DNA of 64,000 bases from Thiotrichaceae bacterium UBA973 (GCA_002292815.1 DBBX01000019.1:1-64000), one strand, 5' to 3'. Positions 1-9,003 are shown, counted from the first letter of the stretch. Notes: generated from the sequence alone by a model not told the origin. Numbers and translations: made by a program.

Positions 1-27
1 CGAATCGCCCACGGCCCACCATTTCAT
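1..27 (-). CDS. 5' end of a gene cut by the window edge
   Basis: On the minus strand an ATG at 27-25 opens a frame reading MKWWAVGDS up to the first base of the window. It is preceded by a good ribosome binding site (AAGAGG, positions 36-31) that overlaps the TAA stop of the regulator at 34-36, so it is probably co-transcribed with that regulator. Too little protein is visible to name it. Confidence 0.4.
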
Positions 28-33
28 TGCCTC

Positions 34-1110
34 TTAAGCATTTTTCGTCGACAATAGCTTGTGTGCGTGGATAACTTTACCTGTCAGTTTTGTACTGTAG
101 CCCGGTAATTTATTGATTTTGGCTTTAAGTTTCTTGTCTTTCATTATTAAGCGAACTTCACTTATTACTTCTTTTGCTAAAGACTTTTGCATGGCTAAGA
201 CATAACTTTCAGTAATCATTGGTAGAAATGATAGCTCGAATTCAGTTGCTGCGGCCTTTAAGCCAAAACCAACATCAGCATGACCACTGGATATTAAGGC
301 GGCTACAGCAGAATGCGTAAACTCTTCCTTTTGATAACCATTAATATCTTTCTTATTTATTCCATTTTGTTTGATTAATTCATCAAAGATCGCCCGTGTA
401 CCCGATCCTTTTTGTCGGTTAACAAACCTCAAGGAACGTCTAGTTAAACCATTAATTGACGTAACATGCTCTGCTATTGAAGGTTTAACAATCAAGCCTT
501 GCTCACGTGATGCCAGTTGGATCAATATAAGTTTCTCATCATCTAACCACTGCGAATACGCAGGAGCGAGACTTTCTACTAACGCGCCTTCTGGAAAATG
601 AAATCCGGCGATGTCGATTTGGTGTGCATTTAACAGCTTCAGGTTTTCAAGGCTACCTCGCGATTGAAATTCAATATCGTATTGTCCCGTCTTTTCACAA
701 ATGGACTGCAGATGATTAATCGCCAGATCATGACTACAAGACGCAATACTCCGTTGCTTACTAATATTTTGGCCAATTAATGTTTTGATTTCATCATTTA
801 GCTTGTTTGCAATGGGCAGTAATGTCTTTGAATAATCAGCATCTATGTTTCGTTTTGTTTCTATAAGCTTTTGTCCGAGCGGACTAAGTTTTGAGCCGCG
901 ACCGCGTTCCTTAATACACAAAGGCGTATTAAAGGCCTCATTCCAGTAGCGTATAAGCTCCCAGGCAGTTCGATATGAAACTTTGATTTCCTTCGCGGCT
1001 GCTTGCAGTGATCCGCTTTGATGTATTTCCTCAAGCAACGGTAGTAAGCGTTGGTCCAGTTCCTGATTCGCATCGGTAGTTTGCCACTGGACATTAAATT
1101 CAATTCGCAT
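34..1110 (-). CDS. ModE-type HTH regulator with periplasmic-binding-like effector domain
   Basis: Predicted one-component transcription factor of 358 residues. The N-terminal ~90 residues resemble the winged helix-turn-helix of ModE (LPLLEEIHQSGSLQAAAKE, then SYRTAWELI and KERGRGSKLSPLG). Residues ~120-340 look like the PBP-like ligand domain found in molybdate/tungstate-responsive regulators. It is divergent from a channel gene and a TupA-like tungstate binding protein, so its ligand is probably tungstate or molybdate (inference). Two perfect inverted repeats in the 143-base gap are likely operators. The start at 1110 is supported by the conserved MRIEFNVQW opening. No TOBE domain is seen, unlike classical ModE. 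Confidence 0.8.
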   Translation of the reverse strand: MRIEFNVQWQTTDANQELDQRLLPLLEEIHQSGSLQAAAKEIKVSYRTAWELIRYWNEAFNTPLCIKERGRGSKLSPLGQKLIETKRNIDADYSKTLLPIANKLNDEIKTLIGQNISKQRSIASCSHDLAINHLQSICEKTGQYDIEFQSRGSLENLKLLNAHQIDIAGFHFPEGALVESLAPAYSQWLDDEKLILIQLASREQGLIVKPSIAEHVTSINGLTRRSLRFVNRQKGSGTRAIFDELIKQNGINKKDINGYQKEEFTHSAVAALISSGHADVGFGLKAAATEFELSFLPMITESYVLAMQKSLAKEVISEVRLIMKDKKLKAKINKLPGYSTKLTGKVIHAHKLLSTKNA

Positions 1111-1140
1111 AAGTTAATTTGTTCTATATGTAAGTAAAAG

Positions 1141-1163
1141 CATATTTGTGCAATACAAATATG
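1141..1163. promoter_or_regulatory. Inverted repeat, probable operator 1
   Basis: Perfect 9-base arms CATATTTGT (1141-1149) and ACAAATATG (1155-1163) around a 5-base spacer. It lies just upstream of the regulator start and far from the divergent channel gene, which suits autoregulation by the ModE-like protein (inference). Confidence 0.5.
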
Positions 1164-1210
1164 ATGATATAAAGCCGATTTAGCATAACTATAAATTAAA
1201 TAAATATAAA

Positions 1211-1232
1211 AATATGCAAATTATTGCATATT
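1211..1232. promoter_or_regulatory. Inverted repeat, probable operator 2
   Basis: Perfect 9-base arms AATATGCAA (1211-1219) and TTGCATATT (1224-1232) with a 4-base spacer, ending 21 bases before the ATG of the channel gene. It shares the ATAT-plus-TGCAA flavour of operator 1 but is not identical to it. A repressor bound here would block transcription or initiation of the channel-tupA unit. Confidence 0.5.
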
Positions 1233-1253
1233 TTTATTGACCCCCGAGGCGGC

Positions 1254-2630
1254 ATGAAAAACTCTAGATTAATGTGGTATGTTCTGACATACATTTTTTA
1301 TTGTTCATGTGCGTTTGCGGGTACAGGTACAGATGACAAGCCATGGCGTTTGAATAGTGCGCTAAACTTGCCGGATGTTTTTTCAATATCAGGACACCAC
1401 CGAACACGATTTGAAAATGTTGATGAACAATATCGAGGCAATCGAAAGGGTGGCGATCAGGCGCTAGTATTTCGAACAGTTGTTATGGCCAAGTTCGATT
1501 TTAAGCATATTAAATTTGCCGCCGAGATGCTCGATTCGCGAGTTGAATTAGCTGACTCGGGCACGCCTTTGTCTGGCAATGTTGTTAATCCATTTGAGCT
1601 ATTACAAGCCTATATCGAAGTACCGTTGGATAATGTGCTAGGCCAGGGGAGTAAAAGCATGGTTCGCGGTGGTCGAATCACGATGGACATGGGTAGCCGT
1701 CGTCTAGTGGCAAGGAATCGCTTTCGAAATACGATTAATGGTTTTACCGGTATTGATTGGCATTGGCAAGGAACAGACAAACAGAAGTTTCGATTATTTT
1801 ATACCTTCCCCGTACAACGTTTGTTCAGTGGTAAAGCCTTGGATAATGAGGCGCGGTTTGATAAGGAGCATAAGGAGGTTCGTTTTTGGGGTGCCTATTA
1901 TGCTCCCGATAAATTGCCATGGGGCGATCAGCTTGAGTTGTATTTCCTGGGCTTGCATAGAAAAGATGTGACGGGTGTATTAAGTATACTTGATCGAGAT
2001 TTGTTCACGCCGGGATTACGGCTCTATCGAAAGCCGAAAATAAATCAGTTTGATTATCAAGTTGAATCGGTCTTTCAGTTTGGTGAATCTCGTTCATTAA
2101 GAACTTCAACAACCGATCTGGATCATCTCGCATACTTTCATCATGCTGAAATTGGTTATAGTTTTGCTGCAAGGTGGTCGCCGAGATTAATCTTTCAGTA
2201 TGATTATGCTAGCGGAGATGACGATCCAAATGATGGTGACAATAATCGATTTGATACGCTCTATGGTGCGCGTCGTTTTGACTTCGGCCCGACGGGTATT
2301 TACGGGCCATTTGCCAGAGCTAATCTAAATACACCGGGTGTCCGCTTAAAATTAAAGCCTGCGTCTAACGTGACTAGCTTTCTTGCGCTACGTGGTTATT
2401 GGCTAGCCTCTGATAATGATGCGTGGACAACGGCGCGAATTATCAATGCTGCAGGTGATTCAGATAACTATATCGGGACACAGGTTGAGGCGCGAGTGCG
2501 TTGGGAAGTATTGCCGAAAAATATTCGGATAGAAGTAGGTGCTGCACATTTGTTTGCCGGTGATGTAATGGATGGTGCGGGTAAAAGTGATGCGACCTAT
2601 TTATATTCACAGGCTGTTTTTTGGTTTTAA
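1254..2630 (+). CDS. Alginate-export-family outer-membrane channel
   Basis: Probable outer-membrane beta-barrel of the alginate export (AlgE-like) family, 458 residues from the ATG at 1254. I chose this ATG over the one at 1224 because GAGG sits at 1246-1249 and the protein then begins with a signal peptide (MKNSRLMWYV... ending CAFAG). The earlier start would also lie inside the inverted repeat. The mature protein shows alternating aromatic/polar strands, loops rich in Asp/Asn/Gly (SGDDDPNDGDNN) and a terminal VFWF aromatic end typical of BAM substrates. It is 37 bases upstream of tupA. Its cargo is unknown; oxyanion uptake across the outer membrane is a guess from context. Confidence 0.75.
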   Translation: MKNSRLMWYVLTYIFYCSCAFAGTGTDDKPWRLNSALNLPDVFSISGHHRTRFENVDEQYRGNRKGGDQALVFRTVVMAKFDFKHIKFAAEMLDSRVELADSGTPLSGNVVNPFELLQAYIEVPLDNVLGQGSKSMVRGGRITMDMGSRRLVARNRFRNTINGFTGIDWHWQGTDKQKFRLFYTFPVQRLFSGKALDNEARFDKEHKEVRFWGAYYAPDKLPWGDQLELYFLGLHRKDVTGVLSILDRDLFTPGLRLYRKPKINQFDYQVESVFQFGESRSLRTSTTDLDHLAYFHHAEIGYSFAARWSPRLIFQYDYASGDDDPNDGDNNRFDTLYGARRFDFGPTGIYGPFARANLNTPGVRLKLKPASNVTSFLALRGYWLASDNDAWTTARIINAAGDSDNYIGTQVEARVRWEVLPKNIRIEVGAAHLFAGDVMDGAGKSDATYLYSQAVFWF

Positions 2631-2667
2631 ATTAATAAATTAATTAAGAAAGGTTATAAAGATAAGC

Positions 2668-3474
2668 ATGAAAAAAATATTTCAATTATTAGTTGCGTGT
2701 CTGATTTTATTTTCCGGGTTTGTCTCCGCAGAAGAAATAAGGCTCAAGATGGCAACAACAACCAGCACTGACAACTCTGGTTTATTAGCGGTATTAAACC
2801 CCCCATTTGAAAATAAATATGATGTGAAGCTAGATGTTATTTCTGTGGGCACAGGGAAGGCCATTCGTTTGGGTAAAAATGGCGATGTTGATCTGATTTT
2901 TGTTCATGCACCAGAAGCAGAAAGGAAATTCGTTGCTGAGGGCTCAGGTATTGAGCGTGAGCCTGTGATGCACAATGACTTTGTTATTGTTGGACCAGCA
3001 ATAGATCCTGCCGGCCTCAAAAACGCGAATAATGTGGTAGATGCCATGTCTGAGTTAGTTGACGCGAACCATGTTTTTGTTTCTCGTGGGGATGACTCAG
3101 GAACTCATAAAAAAGAAAAAAGTCTATGGAAAATGACAGGTAAAGAGCCTTCTGGTGATTGGTATCTTGCCGTTGGGCAAGGCATGGGTGTTGTGTTAAG
3201 AATAGCTGATGATAAAGAGGCGTACACGCTAACCGACAGAGGCACATATCTGGCTTATAAAGATAAGTTGAAATTGAGAGTGATATTCGAAAATGATCCA
3301 GGACTCTTCAATCCTTATCATGTGATCATGGTAAATCCTGGAAAACATCCGCATGCAAAAATAGATATGGCGAGAAAATATTCAGACTTTATTCGTAGCC
3401 GTGAAGGTCAGGACTTGATTCGAAATTTTAAGGTCAACGATGAAATAATATTTCATCCGGACGTCATTAAATAA
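2668..3474 (+). CDS. tupA: Tungstate/molybdate-type ABC substrate-binding protein (TupA-like)
   Basis: Periplasmic binding protein of 268 residues with a signal peptide (MKKIFQLLVACLILFSGFVSA). The mature protein opens with the TupA hallmark TTTSTDNSGLL at residues 30-40, which binds the oxyanion in this family. Further conserved stretches are SVGTGKAIRLGKNGDVD, SRGDDSGTHKKE and GMGVVLRIADDKEAYTLTDRGTYL. A Shine-Dalgarno-like AAAGG precedes the ATG. The membrane (TupB) and ATPase (TupC) subunits are not downstream, so they must be encoded elsewhere, perhaps beyond the left edge, or the protein works with another transporter. The family assignment is firm; the exact ligand is inferred. Confidence 0.88.
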   Translation: MKKIFQLLVACLILFSGFVSAEEIRLKMATTTSTDNSGLLAVLNPPFENKYDVKLDVISVGTGKAIRLGKNGDVDLIFVHAPEAERKFVAEGSGIEREPVMHNDFVIVGPAIDPAGLKNANNVVDAMSELVDANHVFVSRGDDSGTHKKEKSLWKMTGKEPSGDWYLAVGQGMGVVLRIADDKEAYTLTDRGTYLAYKDKLKLRVIFENDPGLFNPYHVIMVNPGKHPHAKIDMARKYSDFIRSREGQDLIRNFKVNDEIIFHPDVIK

Positions 3475-3598
3475 ATATATAGATTGTTTTTAGAGATGCT
3501 TGGGGAAGATGAAAAGTAGAAAATTTTATGTTTATAATATATACCTATAGCGCCATATACAGTCTGTTGTTGGTCATTCATTAAAAGAGGAACTACTG

Positions 3599-3745
3599 AT
3601 GAACGAAGATCATATTATTGCTGCAATTCTTGCTGCCGGGTTAATTTCACAAAATAAAAATGATGCTATCGAGCCTAAAGATGCTGTTGGTTTGTACGGT
3701 CTATGTCTGACGGAACTGATCGCGTCTAATCGTGCTCCCAAATAA
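3599..3745 (+). CDS. Small protein of unknown function (48 aa)
   Basis: A 48-residue frame beginning MNEDHIIAAILAAGLISQ with a strong AAGAGGAA ribosome binding site a few bases upstream. Its composition looks coding (a hydrophobic Ala/Ile/Leu helix, then IEPKDAVGLYGLCLTELI). It has no signal peptide. It lies 124 bases after tupA on the same strand. I do not recognise the family. Confidence 0.5.
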   Translation: MNEDHIIAAILAAGLISQNKNDAIEPKDAVGLYGLCLTELIASNRAPK

Positions 3746-3787
3746 TAAGTTTGTTTTTTTAAAACTTTATCTATGTGCCGCTTATAA

Positions 3788-4678
3788 TTAAAACATTGGT
3801 TTAGTTGGGGTGCTAGATCTAAGCTTCACGAAATAGAAAACTGTAAACAGTAAAATAACAGTAAAGCTTATCCAGCCGAAAGTTGAATTGTACTGGCTTA
3901 CGAGAAACTCATAATTGCTGTTATGAGTTCGGTTGGTGAAGTAATCAGCGAGTTTGATTAGCATTACTATGCCCGCATGGACGCCTATGCAGGCAGCAAT
4001 CCCCCGATGCTTTAATCGCAATAAGCCAAGTAATACACCAAAGATAAACAATGTTAAAAAATAATCTACGATAGACCATTCGTGAAAACGACGAAATGCT
4101 TCAGGCATCATGCTGATACCAGTTAACCAGCTAATGTCAGTATCTGCGGGCAGTTCCCGGTATCGAATAAAGTGTACAGATGAATAGACAAGACTTGAAA
4201 AGAAAACTGTAATTACTGCCCCTGTCTGTTTGTATAAGCCAGTAAATAAAGCGCCTCTAAAAATTGACTCTTCAACCAAGCCAATTAATACGCCAGCAAG
4301 CATTGCTTTTGTAAGCCTCTCCATGACCAGGGATATTGAAATGCTACGGTTAGTATCTATTTCGTGAATGCCGAGAAAAAATAATAGCATCTCGATTATT
4401 AGCATAATGATTATGCCGTAGATAAAACCGCTGAACATGCTATTCAAAAATTTCAATAGTTTTCCACTATAACCAAATGCCTTGAAGGAAAGTGATTTGT
4501 ATAGCTGCAAATAAATGCCACTAATAATCAAACCGCTGATCAGGGTGGCATAAGTAAGATATTTGCGAAAAGCAAGTTCGAGGACAGGGTCTAGCAATAG
4601 TTTTAATGGGTATGCGATTATTGCGCCGACAAAAAACGCAGACACTACAAATAAGCAGAATATTATTATCGCACGCAT
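3788..4678 (-). CDS. CPBP-family intramembrane metalloprotease
   Basis: Multi-pass membrane protein of 296 residues with the CPBP (Abi/Rce1-like) glutamic protease signature: EESIFR (E136, E137, R141), a His at about 169 in SSVHF, and a second conserved His in the late membrane segment CIGVHAGI. The family includes prenyl-protein endopeptidase relatives and bacteriocin-immunity proteins; the substrate here is unknown. It ends a minus-strand run after soxZ (31-base gap), so it may be co-transcribed with soxYZ. Confidence 0.85.
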   Translation of the reverse strand: MRAIIIFCLFVVSAFFVGAIIAYPLKLLLDPVLELAFRKYLTYATLISGLIISGIYLQLYKSLSFKAFGYSGKLLKFLNSMFSGFIYGIIIMLIIEMLLFFLGIHEIDTNRSISISLVMERLTKAMLAGVLIGLVEESIFRGALFTGLYKQTGAVITVFFSSLVYSSVHFIRYRELPADTDISWLTGISMMPEAFRRFHEWSIVDYFLTLFIFGVLLGLLRLKHRGIAACIGVHAGIVMLIKLADYFTNRTHNSNYEFLVSQYNSTFGWISFTVILLFTVFYFVKLRSSTPTKPMF

Positions 4679-4709
4679 TAATTTAGAGCAACGTAATTTC
4701 GGAAGTGAA

Positions 4710-5024
4710 TTATACTATCAGTGTTTCAACCGAATCGGTGTTGTTTTTATTATCACGCCAGGCAAGTTCAAGTTTGTCTCCAGCATTGCCACCTTTGAAC
4801 ATAAATGATAGATAGGGGTTTTTTGAAACAGCCCGACTCCAGTCACAAGACATAACAACACTACCATTATGTTTTACTGTAACGTTATTTATGTGATGTG
4901 TCGGCACTAGCTCACTAGTGTCGCTGTCGATTCGAAAGCCGGTTTCCATGGGGTGACGAATGATGGCGCGTACTGTTGTGACACCATTACTGGTTTTTGT
5001 TTTTAATCGAATGGATGAAGTCAT
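4710..5024 (-). CDS. soxZ: Sulfur-oxidation carrier subunit SoxZ
   Basis: SoxZ, the beta-sandwich partner that forms a heterodimer with SoxY and supports the sulfur-substrate carrier in the periplasm. The 104 residues match the usual length and pattern (MTSSIRLKTKTSNGVTTVRAII, the HPMETGFR motif, and the C-terminal GDKLELAWRDN). The ATG follows the soxY stop directly, giving translational coupling. No soxXA, soxB or soxCD is present in the window. Confidence 0.92.
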   Translation of the reverse strand: MTSSIRLKTKTSNGVTTVRAIIRHPMETGFRIDSDTSELVPTHHINNVTVKHNGSVVMSCDWSRAVSKNPYLSFMFKGGNAGDKLELAWRDNKNNTDSVETLIV

Positions 5025-5477
5025 TCAGCCGCAGCCCCCTTCATGTACTTCTATGAATTTGCGTGTGCTGAATATTTTTCCATCACTCTTTACAGTCGCG
5101 ATGATGTTCGATGACTGCTGTATTTTTATTCGTGTTGAAATAAAACCTACACAGCTTGGGAAAAGATCAAAGTTTGCAATTAACGGGTTCGGGTTTTTAT
5201 CAACAAAGATGGTAATAGATTCTATATTAGGCAAGTCTGTTTTTATCTTGACTGGCACTACGGCACCATTTTCTACAACAGAATGAACCCCAATGGTAAT
5301 CTGATCGGATTCCTTTATCTCTTGATTAGAAAAGTAGGCAGCAATGGCCTCGTCATAATCGACTGCAGAAAATGCATCGTCATTCCATTTAGCAAGTGCG
5401 GTGATGGGTTTCAACAGACCAGAAAGCAGGACAATTGATCCTGACGCTAGATATTTGAGAGTGTCTCTGCGTAACAT
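5025..5477 (-). CDS. soxY: Thiosulfate-oxidation carrier protein SoxY
   Basis: SoxY carries sulfur intermediates on a C-terminal cysteine arm in the periplasm. The 150 residues start with a twin-arginine export signal (RRDTLKYLASGSIVLLSGLL) and end in GGCG. The arm is one glycine shorter than the usual GGCGG but keeps the carrier Cys. Folded SoxY-SoxZ would be exported together on this signal. It sits upstream of soxZ with no gap. Lone SoxYZ pairs can also serve other periplasmic sulfur-transfer systems. Confidence 0.92.
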   Translation of the reverse strand: MLRRDTLKYLASGSIVLLSGLLKPITALAKWNDDAFSAVDYDEAIAAYFSNQEIKESDQITIGVHSVVENGAVVPVKIKTDLPNIESITIFVDKNPNPLIANFDLFPSCVGFISTRIKIQQSSNIIATVKSDGKIFSTRKFIEVHEGGCG

Positions 5478-5497
5478 ATGCTATTTATTACTAGTGA

Positions 5498-6961
5498 TTA
5501 CTTTAGGCCTTGTTCGAGCTCAAGCTCGTATTGTAGTTCTGCCATCCATGCGTTTATGCGCTGTTCCTGATAATAGTCCAATTGATACTGTTGTTTTATG
5601 AATGTTAGTTTGTCTGCTGCAGCCTTAGTCGCTCCAGCCAGAAAATAATATTTCGATTGAAGGAATGCTGTTTCAACTTCATTGCCTAGCAGGCCTTCTG
5701 CTTGACCGAGTAAGCTATAGGTGTCGATGTCGTGTTCATGATGACGCGCGTAGTTAGTTAAAACTTTTTTTGCCTCTTTCCCGTTACTCACGTCTAGCAA
5801 TGCTTTGCTGTACGTTATGACGACGGGCCTATAGTCCGGGTAAAGGCCATAGGCTTTTTCAAAGACATTAAACGCGGCATCGTAATTGGGCTGCGCTGTT
5901 TCAAGTTTTGCCGCCAACAATAGATAGGCAATATCATCAGGATTATCTTTTAGAAGATGATCGACTTGCTGTCGAGCAGGAGCAAATTCTCTGGTGCTAA
6001 TGTAGGCATAAGCTAGCCCATATCGGATTGGCAAATCTTCTTTTACGGAACTTTTACTTTCATTAAGCGCTTTTCGTAAAAATATGGCTGCTTCTTTTGG
6101 TGACTTTGCAGACGCCACTAAAAGTTTATACCGAATCAGATCATACGAGTGTGAGTTAGTATATTCGCCTTTGGGGTATTCTTCTGCGCGTGCTCGAGTA
6201 TCAGCGATACGTGATGTCGTCAGCGGGTGTGTGCGTACGAATTCTGGTGCCGCACTTTGTGAGTATCTTCCTATCTGTTGTAATGTTTCAAAGAATTCGG
6301 GCATCCCCCTTGGATTAAATCCGGAGCTGACTAAAACTTGCATTCCGATTCGATCTGCCTCTTGTTCGTTTGCGCGAGTAAAATTCGCCGAATTTTGCGC
6401 GGATAAACCAGCTGCACCTGTCATGGCCGCCATTCCAGCCTCTGGGTTTGAAATACCAATTAAGATCGCGCCGATTAATGCAGCCGTATTGACCAGACTG
6501 TATTGGCTGGCTTGTTCAAATTGGCGAGCGAGGTGTCTTTGAGTTACGTGTGTAATTTCATGCGCCATTACACCTGCAAGTTCACTTTCATTTTTTGAAC
6601 TTATAATTACCCCGCTATTCATGCCGATCATGCCCCCCGGACCAGCGAAAGCATTAATGGCAGGGTCGTTTACTACAAAAAAATTAAAGGGTTGCTCTGT
6701 ATTATCACTATGTGAAGCTAGTTTATTGCCTAGTGATTGGATATAAGCTTTGACCTCTGGATCATTATTTATCTGAGCGAAATGTCGAACTTGGCTTAAA
6801 AACATTTTTCCAAGTCTCCGCTCATATTCTGGCGAGATTATACTGCCGGCTGAATCACCAAAATCAGGAAGGTCGTTAGCGATAACTAAAAAGGGAAGTA
6901 AGACAAGAAGAAAAATAAACGTCTTATTAATTATTTGTCGATAGGTGTTTAAAAAAGTCAT
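5498..6961 (-). CDS. bepA: Periplasmic M48 metalloprotease with TPR repeats, BepA family
   Basis: BepA (YfgC) assists or degrades outer-membrane proteins and LptD at the BAM complex. The 487 residues comprise a signal segment (FIFLLVLLPFLVIAND), a zinc protease domain with HEITH at 134-138 and the third ligand E201 in EQEADRIG, then TPR repeats over residues ~280-470. The length matches E. coli BepA (487). It lies 20 bases upstream of soxY on the same strand but is probably functionally unrelated. Confidence 0.92.
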   Translation of the reverse strand: MTFLNTYRQIINKTFIFLLVLLPFLVIANDLPDFGDSAGSIISPEYERRLGKMFLSQVRHFAQINNDPEVKAYIQSLGNKLASHSDNTEQPFNFFVVNDPAINAFAGPGGMIGMNSGVIISSKNESELAGVMAHEITHVTQRHLARQFEQASQYSLVNTAALIGAILIGISNPEAGMAAMTGAAGLSAQNSANFTRANEQEADRIGMQVLVSSGFNPRGMPEFFETLQQIGRYSQSAAPEFVRTHPLTTSRIADTRARAEEYPKGEYTNSHSYDLIRYKLLVASAKSPKEAAIFLRKALNESKSSVKEDLPIRYGLAYAYISTREFAPARQQVDHLLKDNPDDIAYLLLAAKLETAQPNYDAAFNVFEKAYGLYPDYRPVVITYSKALLDVSNGKEAKKVLTNYARHHEHDIDTYSLLGQAEGLLGNEVETAFLQSKYYFLAGATKAAADKLTFIKQQYQLDYYQEQRINAWMAELQYELELEQGLK

Positions 6962-7100
6962 TTAATATTTATTTTGTTGGCATCTAATATGGCGCATTAT
7001 CTTTTGTTTGCTTTATTATTCGCAGTTTAGCACAACTAATATAGACCCGACCTCATGCAGTTCGGTTTCATGTATTTGATAAATTCAGGAGAAATACTTT

Positions 7101-8366
7101 ATGGCAGTGGCCAAAAATGCTTTTTATGCACAGTCTGGCGGTGTTACCGCGGTAATCAATGCCAGCGCCTGTGGTGTTATAGAAACCGCGAGACAACATC
7201 CAAATGAGATCGCCAATATCTATGCTGGTCGTAACGGTATTATTGGTGCATTGACCGAAGACTTAATTGATACCAGTCTGGAATCTGATGCTGATATCGC
7301 AGGTTTACGCTATACGCCCTCAGGCGCTTTTGGGTCATGTCGTTTTAAATTAAAGGGTTTGGAAGAGAGTAAGGCGGAATATGAACGCCTGATCGAGGTG
7401 TTCAAGGCGCATAATATTGGATACTTTTTCTATAATGGTGGCGGTGATTCAGCAGACACTTGCCATAAAGTCTCGCAGATATCTGAAAAAATGGGTTATC
7501 CAATTCAGGCGATCCATGTACCGAAAACGGTCGATAATGATTTACCTATTACCGATGTTTGTCCTGGTTTTGGGTCAGTCGCTAAATATATTGCAATCTC
7601 AACTCGAGAGGCCTCATATGATGTCTGTTCGATGGCCAAGACCTCGACCAAGGTGTTTGTGCTCGAAGTAATGGGGCGCCATGCTGGCTGGATTGCCGCC
7701 GCTGGCGGTTTGGCGGCTGATGAAGATAATGATATTCCAATCTTGATTTTATTCCCTGAAGTCGAATTTAATCAGAAGGCATTCATTAGTAAAGTTAAAG
7801 AAAAAGTTGAAACTCACGGATACTGTTCAATCGTGGTTTCTGAGGGTGCACATTGGCCAGATGGTAAATTCCTTGCGGAACAAGGAACTCGGGATGCTTT
7901 TGGTCATGCCCAGTTAGGTGGCGCCGCTCCGGTTGTTGCCAATATGATCAAGGATGCATTAGGTTATAAATATCATTGGGCTGTTGCAGATTATCTACAG
8001 CGTGCAGCACGACATATCGCGTCAAAGACAGACGTTGATCAAGCCTATGCCTTAGGTAAAGCAGCTGTGGAGATGGCTATTGCTGGAGAGAACGCAGTCA
8101 TGCCAATAGTGCATCGCATAGCCGATGAACCTTACGTTTGGGAGATTGGAAAAGCAAAGCTGGAAGATGTTGCAAACGTTGAAAAGATGATGCCAAAAGA
8201 ATTTATTACAGAAGATGGATTTGGCATCACCGCGGCCTGTCGTCGATATCTAAGTCCGTTAATTGAAGGCGAAGATTATCCACCTTATGAAAACGGCTTA
8301 CCGAAATATGTCACGCTTAAAAATAATCCAGTAGAAAAAATATTAAATACAGAATTTACACTCTAA
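7101..8366 (+). CDS. pfp: PPi-dependent 6-phosphofructokinase
   Basis: Reversibly phosphorylates fructose 6-phosphate using pyrophosphate. The 421 residues contain the nucleotide/PPi loop NGGGDSADT, the substrate motif PKTVDNDLP (Lys in PKT marks PPi rather than ATP use in this family), and MGRHAGW for the sugar phosphate. It belongs to the long bacterial type known from methanotrophs and sulfur-oxidising symbionts, where it can also act in the gluconeogenic/Calvin-cycle direction. The ATG has AGGAG a dozen bases upstream. A membrane pyrophosphatase 5 kb away makes PPi-based energetics likely. Confidence 0.92.
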   Translation: MAVAKNAFYAQSGGVTAVINASACGVIETARQHPNEIANIYAGRNGIIGALTEDLIDTSLESDADIAGLRYTPSGAFGSCRFKLKGLEESKAEYERLIEVFKAHNIGYFFYNGGGDSADTCHKVSQISEKMGYPIQAIHVPKTVDNDLPITDVCPGFGSVAKYIAISTREASYDVCSMAKTSTKVFVLEVMGRHAGWIAAAGGLAADEDNDIPILILFPEVEFNQKAFISKVKEKVETHGYCSIVVSEGAHWPDGKFLAEQGTRDAFGHAQLGGAAPVVANMIKDALGYKYHWAVADYLQRAARHIASKTDVDQAYALGKAAVEMAIAGENAVMPIVHRIADEPYVWEIGKAKLEDVANVEKMMPKEFITEDGFGITAACRRYLSPLIEGEDYPPYENGLPKYVTLKNNPVEKILNTEFTL

Positions 8367-8385
8367 GTTATCAAGCAAGCCAATA

Positions 8386-9003
8386 GTGTCGATCAAACTT
8401 TATTATGCCCATGATCCTATGTGCAGCTGGTGTTGGGCATTCAGGACGTCTTTACTTTCTTTATTGGATGGCCTGCCAAGGGAAATAGTAATCGTCCGTT
8501 TGCTTGGTGGCTTAGCGCCCGATTGTGAAGAACCTATGTCAGAGGAGACGCGACAGCTGGTTCAGGGGCATTGGCAGACTATTGAGCGCCAAGTCCCGGT
8601 AACGAAATTCAATTATGATTTTTGGACTGAGTGTGAGCCGCGCCGGAGCACATACCTTGCCTGCCGCGCTGTTATTGCAGCACGCAATCAAGGCCAAGGA
8701 TTTGATGCTGAAATGACCTTGGCGATTCAGCAGGCATATTATCTTCAGGCACGAAACCCATCTGACTACTCAACCCTGTTCGCGTTATCTGAGGAACTGG
8801 GATTAGATACTGACCGGTTTGCCAATGACATTAAATCATTAGCTACAGATGAAATTTTGCGACAAGAAATTAAACAGTCTCGACGCTTGGGTTTAAATAG
8901 TTTTCCTAGCCTACTTTTAGAAAAAGGAGAAAAACAACTAAGGATCAGCCCAGACTATACAAATGTAGATGCAATGCTAGAAAAATTCCCACGAATTACA
9001 TGA
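8386..9003 (+). CDS. DsbA-family thioredoxin-fold protein (FrnE-like)
   Basis: Cytoplasmic DsbA/FrnE-like protein of 205 residues with no signal peptide. The CxxC motif is CSWC at residues 13-16, a helical insertion fills the middle, and a cis-Pro loop occurs in NSFPSLLL. Such proteins are disulfide isomerases or glutathione-linked oxidoreductases; the exact role is unknown. It starts with GTG 19 bases after pfp, without a clear Shine-Dalgarno, so it probably depends on translation of pfp. Confidence 0.82.
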   Translation: MSIKLYYAHDPMCSWCWAFRTSLLSLLDGLPREIVIVRLLGGLAPDCEEPMSEETRQLVQGHWQTIERQVPVTKFNYDFWTECEPRRSTYLACRAVIAARNQGQGFDAEMTLAIQQAYYLQARNPSDYSTLFALSEELGLDTDRFANDIKSLATDEILRQEIKQSRRLGLNSFPSLLLEKGEKQLRISPDYTNVDAMLEKFPRIT

